From assembly GCA_024180945.1 (NCBI GenBank), contig JAKSGN010000038.1, positions 1,984,001 through 2,048,000 on the forward strand: 64,000 nucleotides of DNA, given 5' to 3'. The notes under the pieces were generated by a model. It did not search any database, was not told the origin of the DNA, and saw nothing but the letters and a program-made list of their open reading frames with translations. Numbering within the stretch: the stretch's first letter is position 1; each line of letters opens with the position of its first letter. This stretch comes from Macrophomina tecta. Its lineage: Eukaryota > Ascomycota > Dothideomycetes > Botryosphaeriales > Botryosphaeriaceae. Shown here in pieces: positions 47,155 through 60,299 of this stretch. Made by a program: the position numbers and the translations under genes.

Positions 47155-48372
47155 ATGGACACTCCAGCCTTGAAGACCAGAGTGGATTCTGTTACAGACA
47201 TGCACAAAGAGCTTTGGACTGGTGCTGCCGCCAAGTCAAGACCATGTCAAACCCGTCAGAGCATTCTCCGAAGCGTGCCAATTGAGCCTCGGTACTCCTT
47301 CGACACCTCTGCACAAATCCAACGCGCATGGTCCACAGAGCTCACCTGCTTCCCGGACCTCCATGCCGCCCAGCCGCCCAAACCAACTCCACCACCAGCC
47401 TCCAACTACCGCAAACCTCTCTTCAAACACCTAGAGCAGCCGAACTCCCTCTACCAATCCCTGACTTCCCGCCCGGTCAACCCGCAACGCAGCTCTCCCC
47501 TCTTCTCCAAACTCCCCCCCGAAGTCCGCGAACAGATCTATATTCACCTTCTCACCTACCCGGGCGTGATCCTCTGCATCACCAGCGGCGGCCTCCCCCC
47601 ACCGCACTACAACCTGCACCCCAGCATCCTCAGCACCTGCCGGGCGGCGGCGCTCGAAGCGCTGCCGCTCCTCTACGGCCGCAACCTCTTCTCCGTCTTC
47701 CACATCCCGAACCTGCTGCGCTCGCGCGCCGCGCCGCCGCGCTTCGCCCTGTCCCCGCGCTACTTCCCGCTGCTGCGCCACCTCAACATCGACATCCCGG
47801 ATAAGTTCATCGACCGCTGGTACCACACGGCCTGGGGCGACGAGTACGAGAGCTACACGCAGGTGACAGCGGCGCTGGTTCGGCTTGCGGGGCGGGGGCT
47901 GCGGCATCTGCAGTTGAGTTTGGTGAGGAACTGTGCGCTGGAGAGCTATACCAGTTGGGGCCCGTACGTGGCGGCGGATTCGCCGCTGATGAAGGCGATT
48001 ACCAGGGATTTCTTGCCAGCAGCGGATGTGGCGGAGGGGAGGCAGGGGAGCAGGCGCTTCTTATTGTTGGTGCCGTGTGGGTCTGGGAGCGCGGCGGGCG
48101 GAGTCGAGTTGCAGCGGGCGTTTGATGTGTTGAGGCCGGACGCGCCGGCGGTTGTGCATGCGGTGGCGAGGAATCTGGGAAGGTTGCAGAAGACGGCCAG
48201 GATGAATGGACTGGGCCTAGAAGAGTCTCTGCTAGTGAGGATCAGGGGGGATGCTGACGATGGCCGTGGAGGGCTTTCGGAGGATGCGAGAGCAGAGATA
48301 CTGGTGGACTTGGAAAGTGAACCAGGGGAGGCGAAGGAGAGGGAGATTGCACTGGAAGTTGCCTACGTGTGA
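47155..48372 (+). CDS. 2EXR/F-box-like domain protein
   Basis: An intronless frame of 405 residues. A disordered Pro-rich N-terminal third precedes a block starting SPLFSKLPPEVREQIYIHLLTYPG, which has the LPxEVRxxIY pattern of the 2EXR or F-box-like motifs abundant in filamentous fungi. NLHPSILSTCRAAALEALPLLYGRNLFSVFHI follows, also typical. Such proteins may be substrate adaptors of ubiquitin ligases, but for this fungal group the role is unproven. The C-terminal 150 residues are not recognisable. The start could be any of the first Met codons; the first is used. Confidence 0.72.
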   Translation: MDTPALKTRVDSVTDMHKELWTGAAAKSRPCQTRQSILRSVPIEPRYSFDTSAQIQRAWSTELTCFPDLHAAQPPKPTPPPASNYRKPLFKHLEQPNSLYQSLTSRPVNPQRSSPLFSKLPPEVREQIYIHLLTYPGVILCITSGGLPPPHYNLHPSILSTCRAAALEALPLLYGRNLFSVFHIPNLLRSRAAPPRFALSPRYFPLLRHLNIDIPDKFIDRWYHTAWGDEYESYTQVTAALVRLAGRGLRHLQLSLVRNCALESYTSWGPYVAADSPLMKAITRDFLPAADVAEGRQGSRRFLLLVPCGSGSAAGGVELQRAFDVLRPDAPAVVHAVARNLGRLQKTARMNGLGLEESLLVRIRGDADDGRGGLSEDARAEILVDLESEPGEAKEREIALEVAYV

Positions 48373-48658
48373 GCAGTGCAGCTAATATTGCCTTCGCTCG
48401 TTTCAGACGGTAAGCTGGTGTGGAATATAGCCCGTATCAAGGGGAAACACGGCCTTGAAGGCGAAATAGGGAGTGTCCTCCTGACCACGGTCACGACAGA
48501 AACGGAAGTTCACGTGTGGACCAGTATTGAAAGAATGGAAGATAAGACGACATCTCAATACGCCCACCTAAGTATGCTAAATGCATATTTACGCTGAAAA
48601 GAGAAACTGGGCTCCAAAACACCAAACACCGCACTTACCGTAGTAGGAAATGTTGTGC

Positions 48659-49712
48659 TTACAATTGCAGCGTAATCGTCGTGGCGCGGGAAAACACGCC
48701 ATCTCGCTCCAAATCAGCTTCAATACCCGCCCGAGCCTGCACCTCCTCAGCAGTTATGGCCTCAGGGTCAGTCGGAATAGGATCCGGAACCTCACTCGTG
48801 TAGGCCACGCCCGACTGCACCCGGCGCTCTCTGCCCACAGCCCCCACCTTAACCCGCCTCAGCCACATGAAACCATTCTCTCTGAAAACGCACTGATTTT
48901 ACACCACGCGCAAATTCATCCGCTGCATCTGCTTTTCGGCCTCATTCCAAAGCGCGCGATCCACGGGCACCATCTGCACCTGCTCCTCGGCCTCCCTGAT
49001 CGCGGGGACGTCCACGCGCGGCAGCGCCCAGTCCACCCACGCCAGGTGGAACGGTTTGCGCAGGCCTTCCTCGCTCACGCGGCCGTCCGGCAGCACGGGC
49101 GTGCCGGCACGGTACGTCCAAAAGACGCGCAAGCTAGCGGGCAACGCGAGAACACGCCGCTCCACAGCCAGCCCTTGATCAAACCATTGCTCGATCTGCG
49201 GGAGGGAGGGGTAGCGCACCAGCATCATGGCGTGTTGGTAGTATTTGAGGGGTGGGTAGAAGGCGTAGATGTTGGCGTGGTAGACGACACAGAAGAAGGG
49301 CCTTACGGTGGCATGGGGAGAAATGGCCATGCAGTTGCGGCCGCAGGGGGAGGGTTCGGAGGTCATAAAAATGTGGTTGCAGTTGAGACGGTGGTACCAG
49401 CTGGCGCGCCGGCCATTACAGGTGGGAACATATTGGCCAGGGACTACTGTCAGGCGCGGATGCGAGGGTTCCGTGTTGGTGTTGCGGGGTTCGAAAGCCG
49501 GATCGCTGCTGGTATCGAAGTGGGTAATGAGAAACCACTCGTTTGCTGGAGATCAGTTGTTAGCTGTTGGTAGTTTTCCTTCACATCGATTAGCGCCTTG
49601 TTTGAAGGTTTGCCTTTGAAGGAGGCTAAAGTGATGAAGAGAGCCTAACTGATGGCACAGCGAATATCGCCATATCTGAGAGCATTTCTCGCCTCAGAAA
49701 ATAGCATGACAT
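48659..49712 (-). CDS. Unknown protein, tentative three-exon model
   Basis: The safest part is an open block from 49537 to 48905 (WFLITHFDTSSDPAFEPRN... to MQRMNLRV). It is read through without a Met start of its own, so an upstream exon is needed. My model uses 49712-49650, 49537-48905 and 48814-48659, all in phase; the ATG at 49673 would also work. The last exon adds a Glu-rich tail after a 90 nt intron (GTGTAA donor). Without that splice the protein stops two residues later at 48899. The middle contains CNGRRASWYHRLNCNHIF and PSPCGRNCMA, a Cys/His pattern (CxNH, PCGRNC) that could bind metal. I do not recognise the family. The exon borders are uncertain. Confidence 0.45.
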
Positions 49713-49856
49713 GACGATTGTTTTCTTACAATCCCTGCTTTATTCAAGTCACAATACATCGTAAACTGGCTCTTGCCTGCAAAATACATAGTTGGAAATA
49801 CCGCTTTGTCCTCATTTGCCAATCTGGTCTGCCATGCTACGCCTCAAACCGAGAGA

Positions 49857-52295
49857 TCACCACTGAAACCCTGTCAGCCGTTCCCATTCCTTCACGAGCG
49901 TAGTATTTTTTAAATCTGGAAACAATTTTCGGTTCTCCAAGACGATGGGCCGTAGAAACATCTCCACAAAGTGCTTTACCTGGTGGATGTGTTTGCTTTT
50001 CCGCAGCACAATGGCCAATTTCTCGCTCAAAGAGTCACCGTAGACATCGAAATACTTCTCCTCAGCATGTAACTCTAGGGCTTTCTGTTTATACCTCCTT
50101 GTCAGTAATTGAATCAAATTCTTTTCTGGTGTGGTTCGAGTACCTCCGGCCCGCCGCGAGCACGAAGCCCATTTACGATTGATCCGGCAACATACTCATA
50201 TGTTGCGATAAGGGCCTCGTTCCGACGAGGGAATGAGCAGAGACAGTCAACGCATGGGGTGCGTCCCTATAATCAACCAAAGTGAGCAACCGGCGTCGCT
50301 ATACGATACAACTTGGCATGGAACATACGTTGGCCAATTTCCTGAATACGAAATGACATTGGGCCAGCTCTCTGAATGCCCCAGGGAATTTGATTGCAAG
50401 GTCTTTCAGACGATTTTCTGCCTTTTTGGATGGATACTTGATTCCGGGAGGGAAGATTTTCTCCAGCACTACCCCCTCACTGAGAGATACGCTGCCGGAG
50501 TCGGTGAGGTAGCCCCACAAGTGAGTCTGGTACATGTTCAGCTCCTCACTCAACGTAAATATTCCACCGAAACCACTTACATCTGTTTCAGCTCTTTCAA
50601 CGAGTGCTTTCGCCAATTCATGCCGCTCGCCGTTTGGAGCTAAGATTGAGGTCACTGGAGTGCATCTGTTGTTTCGAAGGCTCTGGAATTGTTTCAGCTA
50701 TGAGTGATTGGACGGACAGTTGAGGGCTCAAATGGCTTTTCCCACCTTGTCCTCTGTGATTGAGAGCTTTGAGCTTCGTCCCTTCTTTTGAAATGGGTCT
50801 CGTTGCCAAGCAGGAAAGCCGCCTCGACGGCTCCCACCGTCACTCTCAGCTTCAAATGACCCTTGGGACGCGATATCTACAAGCTCAAAAGACTTAGAGC
50901 CGGAGACGTTGCATGGCTAACATGGAATGTCAGTATTTCGTTACAAAATACGTCCAATCCAGTCGAACTTACAATGTCTTCTTCGAATGAGGAATGGGAA
51001 TTCAGCCTCGAACAAGATGAATCAAAGCCATTGACAGCTGTATCGTAAGTTCTGTCCTTGGCGTCAGCAAAGGGCTCCACTTCCTCATGAGAAACTGTCA
51101 TAATTGAAATAGTATCTTCAGCCGTAATAGCCGAAGAGCTATTATCCTGCCGGTATTCATTATTTGTAGGGGCTGGCTCCTGACGTTTCTGGAGCTCCGA
51201 GAGAAACACAGTCGTTAGACCGTGCTCTCCTCCCTCATGTGACATAAGATCCTTTTCCATATCAGACAGCGGGCGGGAAGTCGAAGTGAGATTGGAGATT
51301 GTATCATCTACTGCCGGCTTTGCAGTTTGCGGCGCACCTCGAACCAATTCCTCGACGGTCTTTCGATGGTTGATAAGATCACTCCAAAACACTGACCATT
51401 CAGTGTCAATATCAGTGGGTTGGGTATACCAAAGTTCCTTTATCTTCCGCTCAACATCACAAGCACGCGGATTCTTCTGGCCAGAGACAAGAAAGATAGC
51501 CTCATGCATGTTCCGCCAAGCGGAGAGGTATTTCGGCTTCTCAAAAACCAGCTTCGCCTCTTCTAGACTGAGTGAAGCAATTGTGTCGGTTCCTTTCATA
51601 AAGAGCTTGATCCTGCTGCGGAGACTGTTTTTGACGATTGGCTTTGAGCTGTTGCCGTTGCGCTTAGCGTGTTCGGTAGCTATAGTACCTGACGCGGAGC
51701 AGCCGGTATCTTTGATGGCCGGAGAGCTTCTGGGCAGTGGATCTTTCATCTTTAGGTTCTAAAGTGTAATCCAGTAAGCATTGTCTTCTGGTGATTCACG
51801 TGTGATACGAACCTGAAGCAGGACAGGATGAAGCTTGAGATGTCCCGCAGGCTCCTCTAAGCTCGAATCGATCAATTCCTTAAGATTTCCATGTTGTGCC
51901 TCCTCAACATCATTACAATCGTGCAAATATTGAGCTAATTCTTGCACTTGTGCTAGAATCGTCTGGACTTTTGTTGGAGTGTCAAGCCTCTGGGCCAGTA
52001 GCCAAGACAGCTTGCATAGTATCTCTTCATCCAAGAGCGCTTCCATTCTCGTAACCTGCTCTGGAAATACTTCCGCTTGCATCATATCGATAGGAACGAA
52101 ACCGAGGAGAGCTGTGCGTGCGTCGAGGTTCATGTTGAGGATTTCTTGGACTGCCACGCGGACTTTTGGGTCATCCGGTCGATTTCTCATGATGTAGGCT
52201 AAACGGAAGTCCAGATCTGAGGCACTTTTGGTAAGATCAAGATTCTTAGGGTTGTAAGGATCCCTCGTGGGATGATATTTCGGCCTTTTGGGCAT
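49857..52295 (-). CDS. Unknown fungal protein, 711 residues, six exons
   Basis: Exons 52295-51813, 51758-50973, 50892-50746, 50697-50329, 50266-50144 and 50084-49857 join in phase throughout. The N-terminal 160 residues look helical (LDFRLAYIMRNRPDDPKVRVAVQEIL, VTRMEALLDEEILCKLSWLLAQ). The central 260 residues are charged and Ser/Thr-rich, probably disordered, with an acidic cluster. The C-terminal part is again ordered, with GRTPCVDCLCSFPRRNEALIATYEYV (a Cys-rich turn) and KLAIVLRKSKHIHQVKHFVEMFL. No catalytic motif, signal peptide or membrane segment is visible. The consistent phases of five introns make a real gene likely. I cannot name a family or function. Confidence 0.62.
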
Positions 52296-52921
52296 TATCG
52301 GAGTTTTGGCGTGTTCTGGAGAGATGAATGAAAGAAGACCAACGCACGAAACGAACTATCCGCGCCCCTAGAGATGAGATAGTCTTGGAAACGCCACTTC
52401 AGCCCGAATCTCGGATTGAAGAGGGATTGAAAGATTTTGAACGCTGAGCCAAGATTGTGCGAGGGGATGGCGGGTTCATGCAGCTCGCCAAAATTCCACA
52501 AAAGGCACGTCTGAAGGGAACGTTGTACGATGCAAGTAATGTGACAAGGTACAGGCTTCTATTTGATCCCTTTTCAAAATTAAATACCTTACATTCCGCG
52601 ATTTGTAATTGTCATGCATCGGCAAGATTGATTCTATCTCGACGTTGCAGCCTCGACTGAAAGGCCACCCGCCTTCGTACAGTTCTCTTCTGACTTTCGC
52701 GAAGACCCCAGCCCCTTACAGATTATTGTTCTGACCGCATTCCAACAGTGTGATAGGTTGAGATAAGACGGTTGTACAGAAATATCACACCGAGCTCGCC
52801 AGAGAACGGGTACATGTAAATACAAACTGCGGAACGGCTAAGCAGAGACACCGCTTTTCTCAGGCGCGCATGGATTCCTGTGTCACGCAATATCCAGCGT
52901 TTGTCTACCGAGCCGCCGGTC
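52296..52921. other. Intergenic region upstream of the unknown gene and downstream of the UNC93-like gene
   Basis: 626 bp; both flanking genes run on the minus strand. It likely contains the promoter of the 711-residue protein gene and the 3' end of the carrier transcript. No other feature recognised. Confidence 0.5.
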
Positions 52922-54606
52922 TTATAACTTCGTCGTAACCCTCACAGGCACAGCCTCTGCATCGGAATCAGCGCTCGCAGCCTGCGTTGTTTCCTCAGTG
53001 CTACCGTCTTCTTCCCCCTCCCCAGGTGCGCGATCTCGCACCAAGAATGCAGCCCACGTCGTAAAGGGCACAGCGACGTAGAAAGCCACCACCGCCACGA
53101 CCAGATTTGTCATGAGCGATGCACTCTTCACCGAGCCAACCGCGTACGCAAACGCCTGCCCTGCGGACTCCCCTGACCGCAGAATACCCATGGACAGCGC
53201 AATGGTGTCAGCCTCCGTATCAAACGAACCCAATGCCCAGTACAGCCACACACCGACGACCTCATACGCAATGCTGCGAGAGATAATGAGATTTCTTCAC
53301 GCCGTGAGGGGAGTGGGGGGATGACTTGCCGCCAGACGACGTATATGCCCACGCCCGCGCCGAATTTCGAGCTCGACCAATCAATCACGGGGCTCTCCTC
53401 TGCCCACCGCACCTGCACCGCGATGTTCCAGGCCCAGATGCCGGCGAACAGCGCTAGTGTGAAGAGCCAGCTCCAGCGCGCCTGCGTCGTGCGCCGTAGG
53501 CGCTTGGTGTCCAGCCACCAGCCGGTCAGCAGGTTCGTCAGCGCGCCGGTGACGGCGACCAAGAAGCCCGCGAGCGCGCGGGTGCGCACGGTGAAGTACG
53601 CGGCGAGGTAGTTGCCTTGGTACGTCGCGCCCCATTGGGCGGTGATGAAGGCGGGGATGAGGAGGAGGACTTCTTTGCGCTTGAAGATGCGGAGGAAGGC
53701 GAGGGCTTGGGTCTTGAAGTCCTTGTTTTGGTTAGAGAAGGAGGGGTGTTTTCCGTCTTTGCGGATGAGTTTGCTTGGGGGCGAGATAAGGAGAGCGAGG
53801 GGGAGGCCGAGGCACTGGAGGGCGACCAGGATGAGATAGGTTTTGGGGGCAATGGCGCCGGCCTGATCGCCGTCTTTGTTGATCGCGAGTTGGATGGCTG
53901 TTCCGATGATGGAGCCGAGCTTTCCAAGGGCCATCCAGATGCTGACTGCGAGATGGGAGACGGTTGTGAGAAGCTCATTGGCGAAAGTCGAGCTGTGGAA
54001 TGACTTACTGCAGATTCCTCTTCTTTGCACTTCCGGGTAACCGACACCGATTGCTGCCTCAGCGGGCCATAATGCCGAGGCCTTGCCCACATTAGCCGAA
54101 TCCCTTAGTCTACATGTACTTCTACAACTCACCGATAGACCACAAGTGACAGCACCGAATATCAGAAACCATTGCGTGCCCCATACGGAATTGCAGTAGA
54201 GAGCAGCGGAGTATGGCACGTATCCGATGCATCCAATCATAACCACCCATCGCATGCCGATGATGTTCCCAACAATACTTGCGAGGGGTGAGAAGAATAC
54301 CATGACACTGTACGATGTCGTGAGTTTTTGAGCCAAACAGGCCTTGTGAGCGACTTACACGAAAGTGATGACATTGGCGGCGTTCACCACATATGGCTCG
54401 GCTTGGCCACCAGCGCCGAGATCTGCACCTATCAGCCTCTCCGTACTCACGAATCAGCCGCGAAGAGACTTACTATTCAGAGCTGTCCATATACCAGGCT
54501 GAGTGAAACTTATGAGACCGAGAATGACCGCTTGGAAAATAGTCCCGCGGTAGAACCTCTGCGCAGAGCTGTAGGATATGTTCTTCTGCTCAGAGTGGTT
54601 AGCCAT
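52922..54606 (-). CDS. UNC93-like MFS-fold membrane protein
   Basis: Exons 54606-54474, 54422-54359, 54307-54133, 54081-54009, 53945-53330 and 53273-52922 give 470 residues. The N-terminus (QRFYRGTIFQAVILGLISFTQPGIWTALNNLGAGGQAEPYVVNAAN) is the classical UNC93 opening. It is followed by about twelve hydrophobic helices, including WPAEAAIGVGYPEVQRRG and the QWGATYQGNYLAAYF segment. The tail of about 45 residues is acidic. Members are putative carriers or channel-associated proteins; substrates in fungi are unknown. The last intron must start with GC (GCAAGT...CAG), because the nearby GT would shift the frame. The start at 54606 is preferred; an ORF extension to 54711 is possible. The exon-4 junction (ICISIWMALGK) is convincing. 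Confidence 0.85.
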
Positions 54607-56783
54607 GACTGCACTATGGGTGTCGGTGGAAGCTAAGGATGTTCTCAGAAGCCACCAGGAACGTTTTGTACGCGCTGCCCCCGTCATCGTTATCAGTGGT
54701 TGGGCCGACATGAAGCTTGCGCAAAAGTAAAGAAAATGGTATCAGTAGTGGGACACCCGGGGGCATTCCCGCAAAAGGATGTAGTGGGGTCGGAAAATAT
54801 GGCTTTGGTTAAGCACTGCTCATTAAATTTGTTTGTATGATTAAGATAGCGTGATTTGTCCCCAGTATCGCGTCTGTATCTGTAGCGGGTTCACTTCGGA
54901 ATTCTGGTGGGCGAGTGGAGTAATCTTCCTCACATCCCCACTCATGGGCCGGAATATTCTGTGTCTTGGAAAAGTTACAGGTTCCTTGATCTTTAAATAG
55001 CACAGAGCTTATCTACACGTTATTATCTCATGGCATATAAGGTGTGTGCTAAAAAGCAATTATCTAAGCTCGCAAAACCTCCCAAATCAAAATTACAGAG
55101 TTGTGATTGATTTATTGCTCGATTCGCGCGCGGTATGTCTTAAGTCTGTAAACAAATTTCTTGAATATAAAATTCTGCTGCTCTATCTTTTTGTCGATTC
55201 GAATCAATTATGAAGGTAGCAGAGGCTGTAAGTGTTAGGATTTTTGCTACCGGTATAGGAATATCGCTAAGAGACGCTCAGCAGATAGCACCCGTAGCTA
55301 GATGGGAAAGGCTCGCAGCGCAGGGTAGCAATTCATAGTAATAATTAAATACGAAGGTCTGATCTACTACTGACGAGCGTGGTCTATACGCAACGGTGAT
55401 CATTAGGGATCGTCTTAGATCGCGGCGATCTAGATGAGCTACCGATATCTTCCCTAGGGCGGAGTGTTGGGGCGGAGAGGCTGACTAAATCACGACTCGG
55501 CAGGGTGACTACTCGTGATTCTCGGAGAATGGCTTTCTCGCGTCATTGGTAGGTGCGCTTCTTTGCGTGGAGTAGTTTTGTCTGCCGTCCTACTGTGTCG
55601 CGGTCTGGGTTCATAAAACCGATTGGGTGCATGAAACGTCATTGTTATTAAGTGGATGATAATTGAAGATGTAGATGCTGTCGGCCGATTACGCGGTTCC
55701 ATGCAAACATTCTACGCACCTATGGGCGTCTCATCCCCTATCGCGGAACGATATTCTGCGTGCCATCGAGTGGCACGATAAGCTGGGAACAGTTGACAGG
55801 AATATCCAAGAGCTCTCAGTCGCGGAATTCGCATGTTTTCTCCTTCAGGTTAACTCATTGGACACACATGCGTGCTCAGACTTTCTCGCGCGCAACGTGC
55901 GTTAGCATTCATATGGAAGTTTTGACGTCGCTGGCCTTGGCAGATCGGATAGTAATGCCGCCGTAACAGAAATCCAGTTGCTGAGGAACGATGACCTACT
56001 GGTGAGTGCACAACTAAACGGCCTTCAGAAGTGCTGGTTGGATTCTTTCGAACCAAGTGAAAACGTGGCAGAGTCTCCCGGTATGTTTCCAAGAAGACCA
56101 GTCTCAAGTGATCAGGCCGAAGTGTCTGTCTGCTTGCTCGAGACCCGGGCTGGCGGCATCGCAAGGAAGACCAATGGCGCAGTTGCAGGGACCATCGTCC
56201 TCAGCATGTAAGGTCGCTAATGTCCATGTCCATCTCTGACGTTGATCAGGTGCGGCGAGCGTTTTGGAGCTCGGTCAAGTATTCACGACAGCATTTGGAG
56301 TTCTCTTCGAGTTCTCAGGTATCTTTTGCACCTGCTGCCGGGGACTGATGGGACGATGGGCATTCGGATTTCAGGCGCGCGGTGGGCCATCGCTGAAAAG
56401 GCTCCGGCTGCGAAGTCGTCGGAGGGCTGAGCCTGAAACGTGCATGCAGAGGGCTGTGGCAGTTGGGGTTTCCTGCGCCCATGGCGGTCCTACCTGACGA
56501 CAATGGCCGCGACCGGTGAAGAGACGATTGTGAGGTCCATGTGGGTGAGGGGACTGGAGGAGAAGCTTGATACATTGATGTTTCCGGGGCCGAGAGCTTA
56601 TATCCGGCAGCGCGCTTGGCTTGTTGATCGGCCGGGGGGGGTCGGGCGCCGCGTGTTTCGGCGACGGGCAGGAGCGGGCAGGAGCGGGCAGGAGCGGGCA
56701 GGAGCGGGCACATGCCCTGGCGTCAGGGCGTTCGCGTCGCAGAGCCTGTCTGTCGCGTCTTCCCTAGCACCGTCCGCTCAACA
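54607..56783. other. 2.2 kb divergent region between UNC93-like gene and recQ
   Basis: No convincing gene. The part 54800-55480 is relatively AT-rich. A TGTTAGG start at 55233 and a CAGCA end at 56206, both next to TGTAAG, resemble an LTR but are unproven (see rejected items). A GC-rich decamer repeat lies just before recQ. Confidence 0.45.
56671..56710. repeat. Four perfect copies of the decamer GGAGCGGGCA
   Basis: Four head-to-tail copies, with a partial fifth upstream (GACGGGCA at 56663-56670), end 74 bp before the recQ start codon. They lie in the core promoter or leader, so copy number could affect expression. Confidence 0.9.
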
Positions 56784-59382
<2,599 letters not shown>

Positions 59383-59548
59383 GGAAGTGGGTGCCGCGGG
59401 GAGAGGGGATGATGTGCCACAGACATGCTTGCATGCATGCCATGTACATACGTGCATGACCGGCTTGGATTGGGCGTGGGAATACCGTCACGAGTAAAAG
59501 CTGTGTGAATATTTTCTTTTTTAAGGTGGCGCAGGAGCAAATTACTGC

Positions 59549-59630
59549 GGCATGGGCATTTCTGACACCTGATTTCGGTAAACTGACACCTGATTTCGAT
59601 AAACTGACACCTTGTTGGGATATATGCAAA
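59549..59630. mobile_element. Left end of an outer MULE-family copy, interrupted by the inner element
   Basis: 82 bp starting GGCATGGGCATTTCTGACAC that match the left end of the 1 kb element at 37015 through the GGGATATATGCAAA segment. The match then stops at the inner element's terminus at 59631. It resumes at 63942 after the inner element. The last nine bases, ATATGCAAA, are the target duplication of the inner insertion. Confidence 0.82.
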
Positions 59631-59694
59631 GGCATGGGCATTTCTGACACCTGATTTCGGTAAACTGACACCTGATTTTGGTAAACTGACACCT
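59631..59694 (+). repeat. Left terminal inverted repeat of the inner MULE
   Basis: GGCATGGGCA cap followed by the same tandem 21 bp units as in the 1 kb element, with one difference (GATTTTGG for GATTTCGA). Nearly free of RIP changes. Confidence 0.85.
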
Positions 59695-60299
59695 ATTGCC
59701 TAATTAAGTAGTTCCGGTATATACCCGGGTTAGCGTCTTGGCAAGGAACACCAAAATCGCGTAACTATTGTGCAGCGCATGTAGAAGCGTGCATTATAGT
59801 AAGCAGTCGCTATAATATTACGAAACTTTTTCCTCTACTAAAATAAGATATTCTGAATTATTTAGCGGAGTTACATTAAAATCGTATAAGTGCGTATTAT
59901 AGTGTGTTACTAAAACCTTTGTGCGTAATAAATCGCTATAGAGCCTTTATATAGGGTAGGGTCTCGCTAAGCGCGGGCTGTCTTCTACCGCCTACTACTA
60001 TAGTCTTAGTGCAGGACCGGCTGGCGACGTCGGGCGTAAGTATAATTAATACTAACTAATACACGCGTCTAACTATACCCGCCCACCTTATAATAACTAA
60101 TTAGTATATTAACTACCGACGCGGGTAGCGTTTCTACCGCTACGAATAGCCTAGACGATATCTTAGAAAGCTCTACGTACGCGAAGAAACGTTTTCTAAG
60201 CGAAATTAATACTATTCTAGGGTAGGTAACTCTAGCTATAGAATTAACGCACGATACTAATACGGCTGCCACCTTCTTTAACGAAACGTTTAATACTAA

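Noticed and set aside
55233..56206. Possible solo LTR: TGTTAGG start, CAGCA end, TGTAAG on both sides
   Set aside because: The 6 bp duplication could be chance after searching about 1 kb, the borders do not form an inverted pair, and no related copy is present in the window.
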